Source: Albitalea sp966211955 (GTDB lineage: Bacteria; Pseudomonadota; Gammaproteobacteria; Burkholderiales; Burkholderiaceae_C). Taken from it: a stretch of 64,000 bases of DNA. How positions within the stretch are numbered: position 1 is the stretch's first letter; every line of letters starts with the position of its first letter. This document shows, one piece after another, positions 29,299 through 38,225 of this stretch. The notes under the pieces are model-generated. The model worked only from the letters and a program-made list of their open reading frames with translations, ran no database searches and was not told the origin of the DNA. The DNA lies in NCBI GenBank assembly GCA_966211955.1, contig CBIHOF010000002.1, forward strand, positions 62,001-126,000, written 5' to 3'. The position numbers were made by a program, and so were the translations under genes.

Positions 29299-30540
29299 TT
29301 ACGCAGCCGAGAGATCCCAGGCGCAGTGTTGCTCGAACCACCGCGCAAACTCGTGGAAATGCTCCTCCAGTTCGGCGTCCGAATCACCTCTGACCAGCAC
29401 ATTCACGATTTCGGCGTTGGTGAAGGTCATTTTCTTGTACCTCTTGCCGGGGACGCCGTTGACCTTGTAGAGCTCCACCCAGTCGAAAGGGGCTTCGAGG
29501 GGAATGGATTTCAACACGCCGGCCTTGGGCGGAATGTTCAACTGGCCGATGAATCGCCCTTTCGGATGCGGTGCATCGAGCAGCGACGACCGGTGTGCTT
29601 CGAGGCACTCGGCTTTGAGGAACTCCATGCGAATGTCCACGCCATAGCCCGCGCGTACTTCCTCGTTGGCGATGCCGCCGCCGAGCCGGCAGGCCGCTTC
29701 GCACAGCAGGAGCTGTCCGGCTTCGGTGCGAAACACCTCGACATGGAATAGCCCGTTGCGAGGCATCGGAAGCGCGTTCTCAAGAATGCTGCAGGTGAAG
29801 TCCACCATGCGCAGCCGCCATGGGTCACTGTCCCCGAGCATCTTGAGGCCGAGGAAGTTGCCGTGCAGAAATTCGAAGCAGGTGGTGACGTTCTCGACGA
29901 TGGAGATGACCACGCACTTGCCGTCGAGATACAGGCCATTGGCGGTCAGCATCCGGCCCGGGATGCAGGCTTCTGACAACGGGCTGTCGCCGCGGCCGAC
30001 GGCGCCGGACGCGAGGTAGGTCTCGAGTTCCGACTCGTCGTGAAGGATCTGGACGCCGGCCGACCCGCGTCCGTCCAGCGGCTTGACGACAAAAGGGTAG
30101 CCGACGGTGTCCACGAAATCGAGCACCTCCAGCGCGTTGCGCGTCAGGCGGAAGTCGGGGACAGCGACGCCCTTGCTGCGCGCAAGCTTCTTCATCTCGT
30201 ACTTGTCGCGGAAGAAGTTGGCGTCATGCGCCGAGAGCCCAGCGATCCCGAAGCGTTCGCGCAGCCGGGCCGCACGCAAGACATCGATCTCGGCGAGCGG
30301 CACGACATTCTGGAACGGGTGCACTGCATGGAGGTCGGCCGCGCGCTTTTCCACGAGGTCGTTGTCGTTAAAGCCATCGAAGAACTCGATGGCACGAAAC
30401 GCGCCGGCCAGGTGCTCGCTCAGCCGCGCCCTGTCGGCGGAATCGGTGAACAAGGTCGCGGTGCCTCCGGTGGCATCGGCCCACTCCCTGGCGGAGTGCT
30501 GAAAGAGAATTTTCGGCGGGGCAAACAGCAGTACGTTCAT
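29299..30540 (-). CDS. ATP-grasp ligase, possible amino-acid ligase
   Basis: 413 residues from MNVLLFAPPKILFQHSAREW. The ATP-grasp fold is clear: FVVKPLDGRGSAGVQIL (Lys153, glycine loop 157-163), FHVEVF with Glu268, and CEAACRLGGGIANEE with Glu281, Arg285 and GGG 287-289, the metal and substrate end also seen in L-amino-acid ligases such as BacD. Such enzymes join a carboxylate to an amine via an acyl phosphate. It lies between an FAD enzyme and an MFS exporter, which suggests formation of a dipeptide or amide product. It is not a housekeeping carboxylase or peptidoglycan ligase by pattern. Confidence 0.85.
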   Translation of the reverse strand: MNVLLFAPPKILFQHSAREWADATGGTATLFTDSADRARLSEHLAGAFRAIEFFDGFNDNDLVEKRAADLHAVHPFQNVVPLAEIDVLRAARLRERFGIAGLSAHDANFFRDKYEMKKLARSKGVAVPDFRLTRNALEVLDFVDTVGYPFVVKPLDGRGSAGVQILHDESELETYLASGAVGRGDSPLSEACIPGRMLTANGLYLDGKCVVISIVENVTTCFEFLHGNFLGLKMLGDSDPWRLRMVDFTCSILENALPMPRNGLFHVEVFRTEAGQLLLCEAACRLGGGIANEEVRAGYGVDIRMEFLKAECLEAHRSSLLDAPHPKGRFIGQLNIPPKAGVLKSIPLEAPFDWVELYKVNGVPGKRYKKMTFTNAEIVNVLVRGDSDAELEEHFHEFARWFEQHCAWDLSAA

Positions 30541-30598
30541 GGTTCCTTCCCTGTTGGTTTCCACCTGCACGGTGGTGTGTGTTGGCGTGATGCCAAAC

Positions 30599-32164
30599 TC
30601 ATGTCATCGCCTGGCCGCTTGCCTTGTCGGCAATGCCGTGAAGCGCAAGGGTGCTGGACGCGATGGCCCGCGCGATGCGGTGCGCATGCTTGACGTTCAG
30701 TTCAAGCACGCTCGTGAAAAAGTAGGTGCCGCTCGTCAAGGTGCCGATCGCGTAGAAGTGAGGATGCTTGCCGCCATTGCCGTCGATAACCGATGCATCG
30801 TCGAAGGAGACGTCGATCCCACCCAGCGGATGCTGCCGGATCACTTTGTCGGCCAGCATCTGCCGCAGCAGCCGCGACTCGATGCGCTCGAGGTCGTCGG
30901 TCGATCCGGTGGCGTTGACCACGAAGTCGGCCTTCATTGCGTCATGGGTGTCACGGGTGCTGATGGAAAACGATTTGGTTGTCTCGCATGCGCTGACGTT
31001 CGTGATGGAGCGGACGACCTCGAGTTGTCCGCCTTCGATGAGCGCCAGAAGTCTTCTTGCGCTTTGCTCCGGCATGCCGACTCTCAAGGACATCCACTTG
31101 CTTTGCATCACTGTGCGGAAGAACTTTCGTTCGCGCTGCGGCAGCCGATGCCACAGGATCTCCACCGCGACGTTCATCGCGCTCAGGACCGACTGCCAGG
31201 CACGCTGCTCCTTGCCGCCGGCCGACGTAAGCTCATGGCGCAGGTAGCTGGATGCGTCCCGTGGGCGCCTGAACCACTGATGAATCTTGCCTGGCGATCC
31301 TGTGAGCCGGCCCACCTCCGAGGCAATGAGGTCGCGGATCTTGCGTAAAGACGTCGGTGCGGGTCGTGCCCTCAGCTCGCGACCGACGCCTTCCCAGAAC
31401 TGCCGCGGGCTGTCGTCCACCTGGGTGGATTTGACGCTTGGCAGCATGCCGCTGCGAGAGCAGATGTACAGGCGCCCTTGATGGCCGGCGGCCGACAAGG
31501 CAATCGCCGCGTCGACTGCGCTCAGGCGCGAACCGAGGATGGCAACCGTGGCCTGCGCCGGGATGCAACGAGTGAGCCGGGAGGCTGGGTAAGGTGAAGG
31601 GAGGTAGCGATCCCGGCCGGAAAGTCCCGGGTAGTGGTCTACCGTGTGGTTGCCGATGGCGAGGACCGCGTGCTGGGCAGTCAACATCGAGCCCGAAGCG
31701 CAACACACCGAATATGCCCCAAGGCGTGGATGCAACGAGGTCACCTCGTCGCACAACAAGTCCACCTGGATCTTCTTGCGCTGTGCTGCCGCCTGAGCCG
31801 CTTTGAGCAGGGAGGCCACGTGACGGCCGAACAGTCGGCGCGGCACGTAGTCGTCTTGCAGGCCCGCATCGAAGCGAAGCTGCGGAAAGTCTCTTCGCAA
31901 GGTGTCCGCGTTGTCCAGGCACCATTCATGGAAACGGCGCTCTTCACCGTGAATCGCGGACATCGTGGACGCTACGCGATTGAGCAGTTGATCCTGGTTG
32001 TCCTCGCTGTAGGCTTGGCCCGGACCGATGTCGGGCGACCTGTCGAACATGACGATTCGTACCGGCGTCGCCCCCGTCAACTCGTGGACAAGGTGATGGA
32101 GCGTCGCGACGCCAACGGCACCGCCGCCGATGATGGCAACGGTCACGGGGGAGGCGGAACCCAT
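30599..32164 (-). CDS. FAD/NAD(P)-binding oxidoreductase (PF13454-like)
   Basis: 521 residues from MGSASPVTVAIIGGGAVGVATLHHL, with the N-terminal Rossmann GGGAVG. A second nucleotide site is suggested by VAILGSRLSAVDAAIAL near the middle. DRSPDIGPGQAYSEDNQDQLLNRVA and DFVVNATGSTDDLERIES match the FAD-NAD(P)-binding group (PF13454), many of which are uncharacterised. It may oxidise or N-hydroxylate an amino acid; that is inference. Its ATG overlaps the asparaginase stop (TGATG), and the ATP-grasp gene starts 58 bp downstream. Confidence 0.82.
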   Translation of the reverse strand: MGSASPVTVAIIGGGAVGVATLHHLVHELTGATPVRIVMFDRSPDIGPGQAYSEDNQDQLLNRVASTMSAIHGEERRFHEWCLDNADTLRRDFPQLRFDAGLQDDYVPRRLFGRHVASLLKAAQAAAQRKKIQVDLLCDEVTSLHPRLGAYSVCCASGSMLTAQHAVLAIGNHTVDHYPGLSGRDRYLPSPYPASRLTRCIPAQATVAILGSRLSAVDAAIALSAAGHQGRLYICSRSGMLPSVKSTQVDDSPRQFWEGVGRELRARPAPTSLRKIRDLIASEVGRLTGSPGKIHQWFRRPRDASSYLRHELTSAGGKEQRAWQSVLSAMNVAVEILWHRLPQRERKFFRTVMQSKWMSLRVGMPEQSARRLLALIEGGQLEVVRSITNVSACETTKSFSISTRDTHDAMKADFVVNATGSTDDLERIESRLLRQMLADKVIRQHPLGGIDVSFDDASVIDGNGGKHPHFYAIGTLTSGTYFFTSVLELNVKHAHRIARAIASSTLALHGIADKASGQAMT

Positions 32165-33195
32165 CAATGCCTGCGCAGAAGAAAGCGGGCCGAGGTCATT
32201 CCGACGTGCTGGCCGACGTGGTTCCTGACCTCGCGTCGCGCCCACTTGGCGAGGGACGTCTGCTCGGGCTGCGACACGATGCCCAGCTGTCGAAGGACTT
32301 CGATGGCCGCCATGATCTGCACCCAGCGATTGCCGTCCGACACCTTGACCGCGATCCCGATGCCCGCGCTGCGGATGCCGATGGCCTGGATGCTGCCTGC
32401 ACCGATCTTGGAGATGATCTCGCCGGGGCGTGAATTCATGAGATCGACGTCGTTGCGATGCTGGCCGCTGCCGAGGTAGGGGTGCGCAAGGATCGAGTGG
32501 GACAACTCACCGAGCACCCCTTCGCCGCGTGCCAACTTGGCATATCCCAGGGCGAGGCTGCGCAGTGGAATTCCGAAACTCGGCGCGGAGCAGTTGTCCG
32601 AGCCGGCCGGCATGGAATCAAGAGGCACTTCGCAAGTACGCGACACCGCCCGAGCGATCGCCTGCTGAAGAGGGTGCGATAGCGCCACGTAGTTGTCCAT
32701 GTCGGCGCCGTGCAGCCGGCACCACCCGAGAAAGCCGGCGTGCTTGCCAGAACATGTGTTGTGAACCTGCGTCACAACGAGGTCCGCCGGCGCCGCCATC
32801 CTTTGCCAGCTGTAGAAGTTGGGGGTATGGCATCCGCATCGCAATGCTGACTCTTCGCAGCCTGCACGATCGAGCATTCGCTGCACGACGGCCACGTGGC
32901 AGGCCTCACCGTTGTGGCTTGCACACAGCAAGGCGACGGCTTCGCTGTCGAAACCCAGAGCCGCAGGGCCATCCGACTCCATGAATGGAATTGCCTGGAA
33001 GACCTTCAGCGCTGAACGCGGGAACACCACGGTCGCGGGGTCTCCCACGCTGTGGAGCAAGCGCCCGGTGGCGTCGACCACCGCAACGGCGCCATGGTGG
33101 ACGCTGTCGACGAGGCCATCGGTCTCGCCAGGCATGTGTCGCGTGGACACCACCAGCGGCTCATAAGGCGAAGCAATCCGAGGTCGATCTTTCAC
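32164..33195 (-). CDS. asparaginase of the thermolabile rhizobial type (AnsA-like)
   Basis: 343 residues with the PF06089 pattern: FPRSALKVFQAIPF (Ser61-x-x-Lys64), CASHNGEACHVAVV, HNTCSGKHAG (Cys148, Lys151), GSDNCSAPSFGIP (Cys202) and SRPGEIISKIGA. These are the positions of the Ser-Lys pairs and cysteines of Rhizobium etli asparaginase, so hydrolysis of asparagine or a related amide looks possible. It is the first gene of the four-gene unit, overlapping the FAD protein by one base, so it may supply or process a building block here. Confidence 0.88.
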   Translation of the reverse strand: MKDRPRIASPYEPLVVSTRHMPGETDGLVDSVHHGAVAVVDATGRLLHSVGDPATVVFPRSALKVFQAIPFMESDGPAALGFDSEAVALLCASHNGEACHVAVVQRMLDRAGCEESALRCGCHTPNFYSWQRMAAPADLVVTQVHNTCSGKHAGFLGWCRLHGADMDNYVALSHPLQQAIARAVSRTCEVPLDSMPAGSDNCSAPSFGIPLRSLALGYAKLARGEGVLGELSHSILAHPYLGSGQHRNDVDLMNSRPGEIISKIGAGSIQAIGIRSAGIGIAVKVSDGNRWVQIMAAIEVLRQLGIVSQPEQTSLAKWARREVRNHVGQHVGMTSARFLLRRH

Positions 33196-33548
33196 GGCCT
33201 GGTGTCCTTGTTGTTGTCATGCCTCGCCCGTGCGACCCTTTCGCAAAGGCTCGGCCATCTCCCTGCGCCTTTCGTGCGGCGTCATTCGCGCGCCGACATC
33301 GAACAGCGTTGCTCATCTGTTGAGCGGGCGCAGTCTAGCCGTGGCGTGCGCTTCCGTGTCACCGCAACGATGTAATAAAGCGTGCTCGACGAATGTCAGC
33401 GAGATTTCACATGGACGATGTATGCGTGTGCGATCCATCGAGAGTGAATCGCGTGGGCGGTAAGGGATACCGGCCTCGCGCATCCAAATGTGTTGGGCCC
33501 CAGGCGGGCTGGCGCTCACAAAAACACACAGCACCAAAACCGATCCGG

Positions 33549-33570
33549 CAAAGTGGTCTAAGCCACTTTG
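33549..33570. promoter_or_regulatory. palindrome CAAAGTGG-N6-CCACTTTG before the exopolysaccharide operon
   Basis: Eight-bp perfect arms flank TCTAAG, and GCTCG follows. The same words (GTGGTCTARGCCACTT, CCACTTTGCTCG) recur at 54618-54645 upstream of the other exopolysaccharide operon. It is about 370 bp ahead of the sugar-transferase start. It is a likely regulator-binding site shared by both operons. Confidence 0.6.
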
Positions 33571-33879
33571 CTCGATGGCAATCGACGTGCCCGCACCCAT
33601 GAAAAGTGCGATCGACGTCAACGCATCATTCGAAGAAGCGGCGTGCCTTGCAGCCCTGCTTCTGATTTGCAGAGGTGCTTGCAACCGAACGTCTTGCAAC
33701 CGGTTTCTTCACCTCGGTGCCGACCGCACCTCGGGTGGGTTATCGCGCTCTCATTTCGGGCCAAGGGTCTTCAGTTGTTTCGACCCTTTGGCGTGCGTGA
33801 TGAGTCCAAACGCAACGCAATGGCGCATGCGTGATTCGACTTGGCGCAAACGTCACGACTTGCCAACCATTCATTGGAT

Positions 33880-33894
33880 TGGCCCAAATGTTGC
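33880..33894 (+). promoter_or_regulatory. candidate sigma-54 promoter
   Basis: TGGCCC-N5-TTGC has the GG-N10-GC spacing of -24/-12 promoters and lies about 50 bp before the sugar-transferase ATG at 33944. The consensus TGGCAC is not perfect, so confidence is low. Confidence 0.35.
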
Positions 33895-33943
33895 GTCGCA
33901 GCAAGCGACTGAACACATGCCGCAAAGGCAAGGGAGATGGTTC

Positions 33944-34621
33944 ATGAACGCTGCAAGTTTTGTAGCGGGCGCTCGCATGAACGCGCCCGCATCCCGATCG
34001 ACAGACCCTTCGCGCGACCTGCTGATGTTGCGCATCAACCAGGCGGTGGCGCTCGCGCTGCTGCTGCTGCTCAGCCCGGTGATGCTCGTCATCACCTTCC
34101 TCATCTGGCGCCGGGACGGAGCGCCGGTCCTCTTCGCGCACTACCGCGTGGGCCAAGGCGGCAAGCTCTTTCGCTGCATGAAGTTCCGCTCGATGCTGCG
34201 CAATTCCGAGCAGGTGCTGGCCGATCTGTTGGCCACTGATGAAAACGCGCGTGAGGAATGGGCGCGCGATCAGAAGCTCACCAACGATCCGCGCATCACC
34301 GGCGTCGGCCACTTCCTGCGCAAGAGCAGCCTCGATGAGCTGCCTCAGCTGCTCAACGTGCTGCGTGGCGAGATGGCCCTTGTCGGCCCGCGGCCCGTCA
34401 CCGTGGGCGAACTCACCCGCTACGGCAAGGTGCGTTGGCATTACCTGAGCGTGCGCCCTGGCATCACGGGCCTGTGGCAAGTGAGCGGGCGAAACAACAC
34501 GACGTATGAAGAGCGCGTCGCGCTGGATCGCCGCTACGTCGAGCAGAAGTCACTCTGGATGGACGTGGGCATTCTTTTCAGGACCGTGAAGGTGGTGGTG
34601 GCGCGGGAAGGGGCACGCTGA
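33944..34621 (+). CDS. priming sugar transferase (undecaprenyl-phosphate phosphoglycosyltransferase)
   Basis: 225 residues from MNAASFVAGARMNAPASRST with a GGGAG ribosome-binding site; the frame is open to 33488 without homology. One membrane re-entrant helix (INQAVALALLLLLSPVMLVITFLIW) is followed by the catalytic core: MKFRSML, SLDELPQLLNVLRGEMALVGPRP and RPGITGLWQVSGRN. It is a short monotopic phosphoglycosyltransferase without the extra N-terminal membrane domain of WbaP-type enzymes. It loads the first sugar phosphate onto the lipid carrier and opens the exopolysaccharide operon. Confidence 0.93.
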   Translation: MNAASFVAGARMNAPASRSTDPSRDLLMLRINQAVALALLLLLSPVMLVITFLIWRRDGAPVLFAHYRVGQGGKLFRCMKFRSMLRNSEQVLADLLATDENAREEWARDQKLTNDPRITGVGHFLRKSSLDELPQLLNVLRGEMALVGPRPVTVGELTRYGKVRWHYLSVRPGITGLWQVSGRNNTTYEERVALDRRYVEQKSLWMDVGILFRTVKVVVAREGAR

Positions 34622-35826
34622 TGTCCGCCGCAGTACCGTTGGGAAGCCAGCACATGCGCTGGACAGATTCCGATGCCGGCCGCGTGGTGCACGTGGTCGG
34701 CTGTGTCACTGATGAGGTGTTCTCTTTTCTCGGTCCGGCCACGAATGCGCTCGCGCGCTCGGGCCTGGAGCAATCGGTGGTGATGATCGACGACACGCGC
34801 TATCGCCACCATGTGGTGAGCCTGCACGAGTCGGCCGAGCTCATCCTCACGCCGCGCGAGCGCAACCCGGTGCGCCAATGGCAGGCGGTGCTCAACGCAT
34901 TTCGCGCGACCGCCTCGGGCGAACAATTGCGTGCGGTGCACCTGCACGGCATCCTGCCTTGCCTGGTCGGTGCGATTGCGATGCGAACCTCCGGTGTCAA
35001 GGCGCCGATCTTCTATTCGCCGCACGGCTCGCGCTCGATGGGCCGCTTCAAGCCCATGGGCCAGTTGCTCTTGTGGCTGCTGCAGCCCGTGCTGCGGCCC
35101 GGGCGCAGTGCGGCCATCGTGAACGTCACTCGCGAGAAGGACGCGTTCAACAAGTGGAAAACGGTGGAGCTGGTCGAGAGCCCGGCCAGCGAAGTCTTCC
35201 TGCAGATGCCGCGCCATGAGTCGCGGCATCCCCTGGTCGTCACCGGCGGGCGCGCGCAGAGCGTGCGCAGCGCCGAGCTGATGGCGCAGCTCGCGGTGCT
35301 CCTGGGTGACGAGGCGCTGCGCATCAGCTTCAACTGGATCGGCCGCGTCGACGAGGTCTCGCGCATGCGGCTGAACGCCGCCAACGTGAGCGTGTTCGAG
35401 GTGGCCAATGCCGAGGAATGCGCGACGCGCCTGTCCTCCGGCTGGATCTACGTCGCGCCCGGAGGCACGCGAGGGTTCCCGGTATTTCTCGTCGAGGCCA
35501 TGGCCGCGGGCCTGCCTTGCGTCGCCATCGACAGCCCGCAACACCGCGAGGTGATCCGGGACGGCGAGAACGGTTTCCTGTGCGAGAGCGAACGCGAGCT
35601 GATCGGCTGCATCGCCACGCTCATCGACAGCCCGACGTTGCGCCAGCGCATCGGCAACGCCGCGCGCGCCGAAGCCCGCGAGCGCTTCGGACAGCAGGTC
35701 TTCAGCGACAAGCTGCTGGCGGCGTATTCGCTGGCCGATGCGTCGGCCGAACTCGAAGCGCCCGATGCCCCCAACCCTCTCGGCAAGCCTGACCTGCCCC
35801 AGATTTCCGGAAACCCCGCCACATGA
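34621..35826 (+). CDS. glycosyltransferase, GT4-like
   Basis: 401 residues with a GT-B two-domain layout. The N-terminal half has LRAVHLHGILPCLVGAIAM and IFYSPHGSRSMG. The C-terminal half has GWIYVAPGGTRGFPVFLVEAMAAGLPCVAIDSPQHREVIRDGENGFL, with the nucleotide-sugar E-x7-E region. It is cytoplasmic or membrane-associated and adds a sugar to the growing repeat unit. The start codon overlaps the sugar-transferase stop (TGATG). A Pro-rich tail ends the protein. Confidence 0.9.
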   Translation: MSAAVPLGSQHMRWTDSDAGRVVHVVGCVTDEVFSFLGPATNALARSGLEQSVVMIDDTRYRHHVVSLHESAELILTPRERNPVRQWQAVLNAFRATASGEQLRAVHLHGILPCLVGAIAMRTSGVKAPIFYSPHGSRSMGRFKPMGQLLLWLLQPVLRPGRSAAIVNVTREKDAFNKWKTVELVESPASEVFLQMPRHESRHPLVVTGGRAQSVRSAELMAQLAVLLGDEALRISFNWIGRVDEVSRMRLNAANVSVFEVANAEECATRLSSGWIYVAPGGTRGFPVFLVEAMAAGLPCVAIDSPQHREVIRDGENGFLCESERELIGCIATLIDSPTLRQRIGNAARAEARERFGQQVFSDKLLAAYSLADASAELEAPDAPNPLGKPDLPQISGNPAT

Positions 35827-37151
35827 AAGTCACCGTCATCGGAAGCGGCTACGTCGGCCTCGTCACGGGCGCCTGCCTGTCGGACATGGGCAACGACGTG
35901 CTCTGCCTGGACCTCGACGAGCGCAAGATCGCGATGCTCAAGGACGGCAAGATTCCCATCTACGAACCGGGCCTTCAAGAGGTGGTGCGCCGCAACGTGG
36001 AGGCCGGCCGCCTTCACTTCACCACCGACGTGCCGGCCGCCGTGCAACACGGCACGCTGCAGTTCATCGGCGTGGGCACGCCGCCCGACGAAGACGGCTC
36101 GGCCGACCTGCAGTACGTGCTGGCCGCTGCCCGCAGCATCGGCCGCCACATGACCGACTACAAGGTCGTCATCGACAAGAGCACGGTGCCGGTGGGCACG
36201 GCCGCGAAGGTCAAGGCGGCGATCGCCGATGAGCTCGCCGCGCGGGGCGTGGCACTGGATTTCGCCGTCGTCTCCAACCCCGAGTTCCTGAAGGAAGGCG
36301 CGGCGGTGGAAGACTTCATGCGCCCCGACCGCGTGGTGGTGGGTGCCGACGACGAGCGTGCCGTGCTGCTCATGCGCGCGCTGTACGCGCCCTTCACCCG
36401 CAACCGCGACCGCCTGCTGGTGATGGACGTGCCGAGCGCGGAGTTCACGAAGTACGCGGCCAACGCAATGCTCGCCACGCGCATCAGCTTCATGAACGAG
36501 CTGGCCCTGCTGGCCGAACGCGTGGGCGCCGACATCGAGCTCGTGCGCCAGGGCATCGGCAGCGACCCGCGCATCGGCACGCAGTTTCTCTACGCCGGTG
36601 CGGGCTACGGCGGCTCGTGCTTCCCGAAGGACGTGAAGGCCCTGGTGCGCGCGGCGAAAGACAGCGGAATCACCTTGCAGGTGCTGACCTCGGTGGAGGC
36701 CGCCAATGAGCGGCAGAAGCTCGTGCTCGTGGACAAGGTCGTCGAGCGCTTCGGCGAAGACCTCACCGGTCGGCAGTTCGCGCTGTGGGGGCTGGCCTTC
36801 AAGCCCAACACCGACGACATGCGCGAGGCACCCAGCCGCGTCATCATCGAAGAGCTGCTGCGCCGCGGCGCGAACGTGCTGGCCTACGACCCGGTCGCCA
36901 TCCACGAGGCAAGACGTGTGCTCGGGGATCTGCCCGGCCTGCGCTTCGCCAGCGATCAGGCGGCCGCCTTGCAAGGCAGCGATGCGCTGCTGATCGTCAC
37001 CGAGTGGCGGCAGTTCAAGAGCCCGGATTTCGAGCAGATCCGCGCGACGCTCAAGCAGCCGGTGGTCATCGACGGCCGCAACCTCTATGACCCGGTGCAC
37101 ATGAAGCAGATGGGCATCGAGTACCGCGGCATCGGCCGCGCGGCGCAGTGA
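35823..37151 (+). CDS. UDP-glucose 6-dehydrogenase
   Basis: A 442-residue enzyme oxidising UDP-glucose to UDP-glucuronate with two NAD+. It has the N-terminal Rossmann VIGSGYVGLVTGACLSDMG, substrate motifs VSNPEFLKEGAAVEDFM, and the catalytic cysteine Cys266 in GAGYGGSCFPKDVKAL; WGLAFKPNTDDMREAPS is the C-terminal signature. It overlaps the preceding gene by 4 bp. Its presence predicts glucuronic acid (or a derivative) in the polysaccharide. GDP-mannose dehydrogenase is less likely from the motif set. Confidence 0.95.
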   Translation: MKVTVIGSGYVGLVTGACLSDMGNDVLCLDLDERKIAMLKDGKIPIYEPGLQEVVRRNVEAGRLHFTTDVPAAVQHGTLQFIGVGTPPDEDGSADLQYVLAAARSIGRHMTDYKVVIDKSTVPVGTAAKVKAAIADELAARGVALDFAVVSNPEFLKEGAAVEDFMRPDRVVVGADDERAVLLMRALYAPFTRNRDRLLVMDVPSAEFTKYAANAMLATRISFMNELALLAERVGADIELVRQGIGSDPRIGTQFLYAGAGYGGSCFPKDVKALVRAAKDSGITLQVLTSVEAANERQKLVLVDKVVERFGEDLTGRQFALWGLAFKPNTDDMREAPSRVIIEELLRRGANVLAYDPVAIHEARRVLGDLPGLRFASDQAAALQGSDALLIVTEWRQFKSPDFEQIRATLKQPVVIDGRNLYDPVHMKQMGIEYRGIGRAAQ

Positions 37152-37164
37152 GGAAGGCCGGCCC

Positions 37165-38220
37165 ATGAGACCCGAGCCGATCCGGCTGCTGACGCTGGAC
37201 GCGATGCGCGGCATCGCGGCCATCCTGGTCATGCTCTACCACCTGAACGCCGCAGGCGCCCATGTGTTCAAGAGCGGCTACCTCGCGGTGGACTTCTTCT
37301 TCGTGCTGAGCGGCTTCGTGCTCGCACGCACCTACGACGCGCGGCTCGCCGCCGGCCTGCCGTTCCGCGAATTCGCGGCGCTGCGCGTGATCCGGCTGTA
37401 CCCGTTGATCTTCTTCGGCCTGCTGATCGGCGTCGCGCGCTTCGGCGGGCAGATCGTCATCCACCACCCCGACCGCATGACGGTGCCTGACCTGGTGGTG
37501 AGCGCGATCTTCGAGATGCTGCTGCTGCCGTCGCCGACCTCCAATTTCATCGCGCCCTTGAACGCGCCGGCATGGTCGCTGTCCTTCGAGATGGCGGCCA
37601 GCCTCGTCTACGCGGCGTGGCTCGTGAAGGCCAAGCCGCGTGCGCTGCTGGCGGTGTGCGGCCTCTGCGGCCTCGGCGTGGTGTGGGCTGCGGTGCTGCA
37701 CGGCTCGACCGGCTTCGGCTTCAAGTGGGACGACCTGCACACCGGTGTCGCGCGCGTCGGCTTCTCGTTCACGCTGGGCATGCTCATCGCGCGCTCGCAC
37801 CACAAGCCGGTGGTGAAGAGCCTTTGGGCCTTCGCGCCGATGGCGGTGCTCGGCGCGCTGCTGTGCGTGGACGTGACGGGCGGTGCACGCCTGGCCTTCG
37901 ACCTCGCGATGGTGCTGCTGGTGTCGCCGCTCCTCGTGTGGTGGGGCGCGGGCCTCAACCCGCCGGACGCCGGCGCCGTGGTCTCGCGCTGGCTGGGCGA
38001 TGTGTCGTACCCGCTGTACGCGGTGCACTTCCCGCTGCTCTTCATGGTGGGCTTCTTCGGCAAGAAGGCCGGCCTGCCGACGGAGGTGTGGATGGCGATC
38101 TTCGCGGTGGGCATCCTCGTCTTCGCGACGCTGCTCGACCACTTCTATGACCGGCCGGTGCGCCGTGCGATGACGGAGGGCTTGCGCCGCATCCGCGTGG
38201 CGCGGCCGTCGCTCGCCTGA
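37165..38220 (+). CDS. acyltransferase family 3 membrane protein (first of tandem pair)
   Basis: 351 residues, about ten hydrophobic helices. LLTLDAMRGIAAILVMLYHLNAAGAH (conserved R and H of the family) and VDFFFVLSGFVLARTY define the O-acyltransferase 3 group, which decorates sugars with acetyl or other acyl groups at the inner membrane. It starts 13 bp after the dehydrogenase and is followed by a second member after 5 bp. Confidence 0.92.
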   Translation: MRPEPIRLLTLDAMRGIAAILVMLYHLNAAGAHVFKSGYLAVDFFFVLSGFVLARTYDARLAAGLPFREFAALRVIRLYPLIFFGLLIGVARFGGQIVIHHPDRMTVPDLVVSAIFEMLLLPSPTSNFIAPLNAPAWSLSFEMAASLVYAAWLVKAKPRALLAVCGLCGLGVVWAAVLHGSTGFGFKWDDLHTGVARVGFSFTLGMLIARSHHKPVVKSLWAFAPMAVLGALLCVDVTGGARLAFDLAMVLLVSPLLVWWGAGLNPPDAGAVVSRWLGDVSYPLYAVHFPLLFMVGFFGKKAGLPTEVWMAIFAVGILVFATLLDHFYDRPVRRAMTEGLRRIRVARPSLA

Positions 38221-38225
38221 GTTCG

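Larger units (their letters stand above)
33196..33943. other. 748-bp intergenic region between divergent operons
   Basis: It separates the asparaginase unit (minus) from the exopolysaccharide operon (plus). A weak minus-strand promoter is possible: CTGACA (complement of 33394-33399) and TATTAC (complement of 33372-33377), 16 bp apart. The region also holds the palindrome at 33549-33570 and a GG-N10-GC element at 33880-33894. Open frames across it have no family-like sequence. It is less GC-rich than the rest of the window. Confidence 0.6.
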
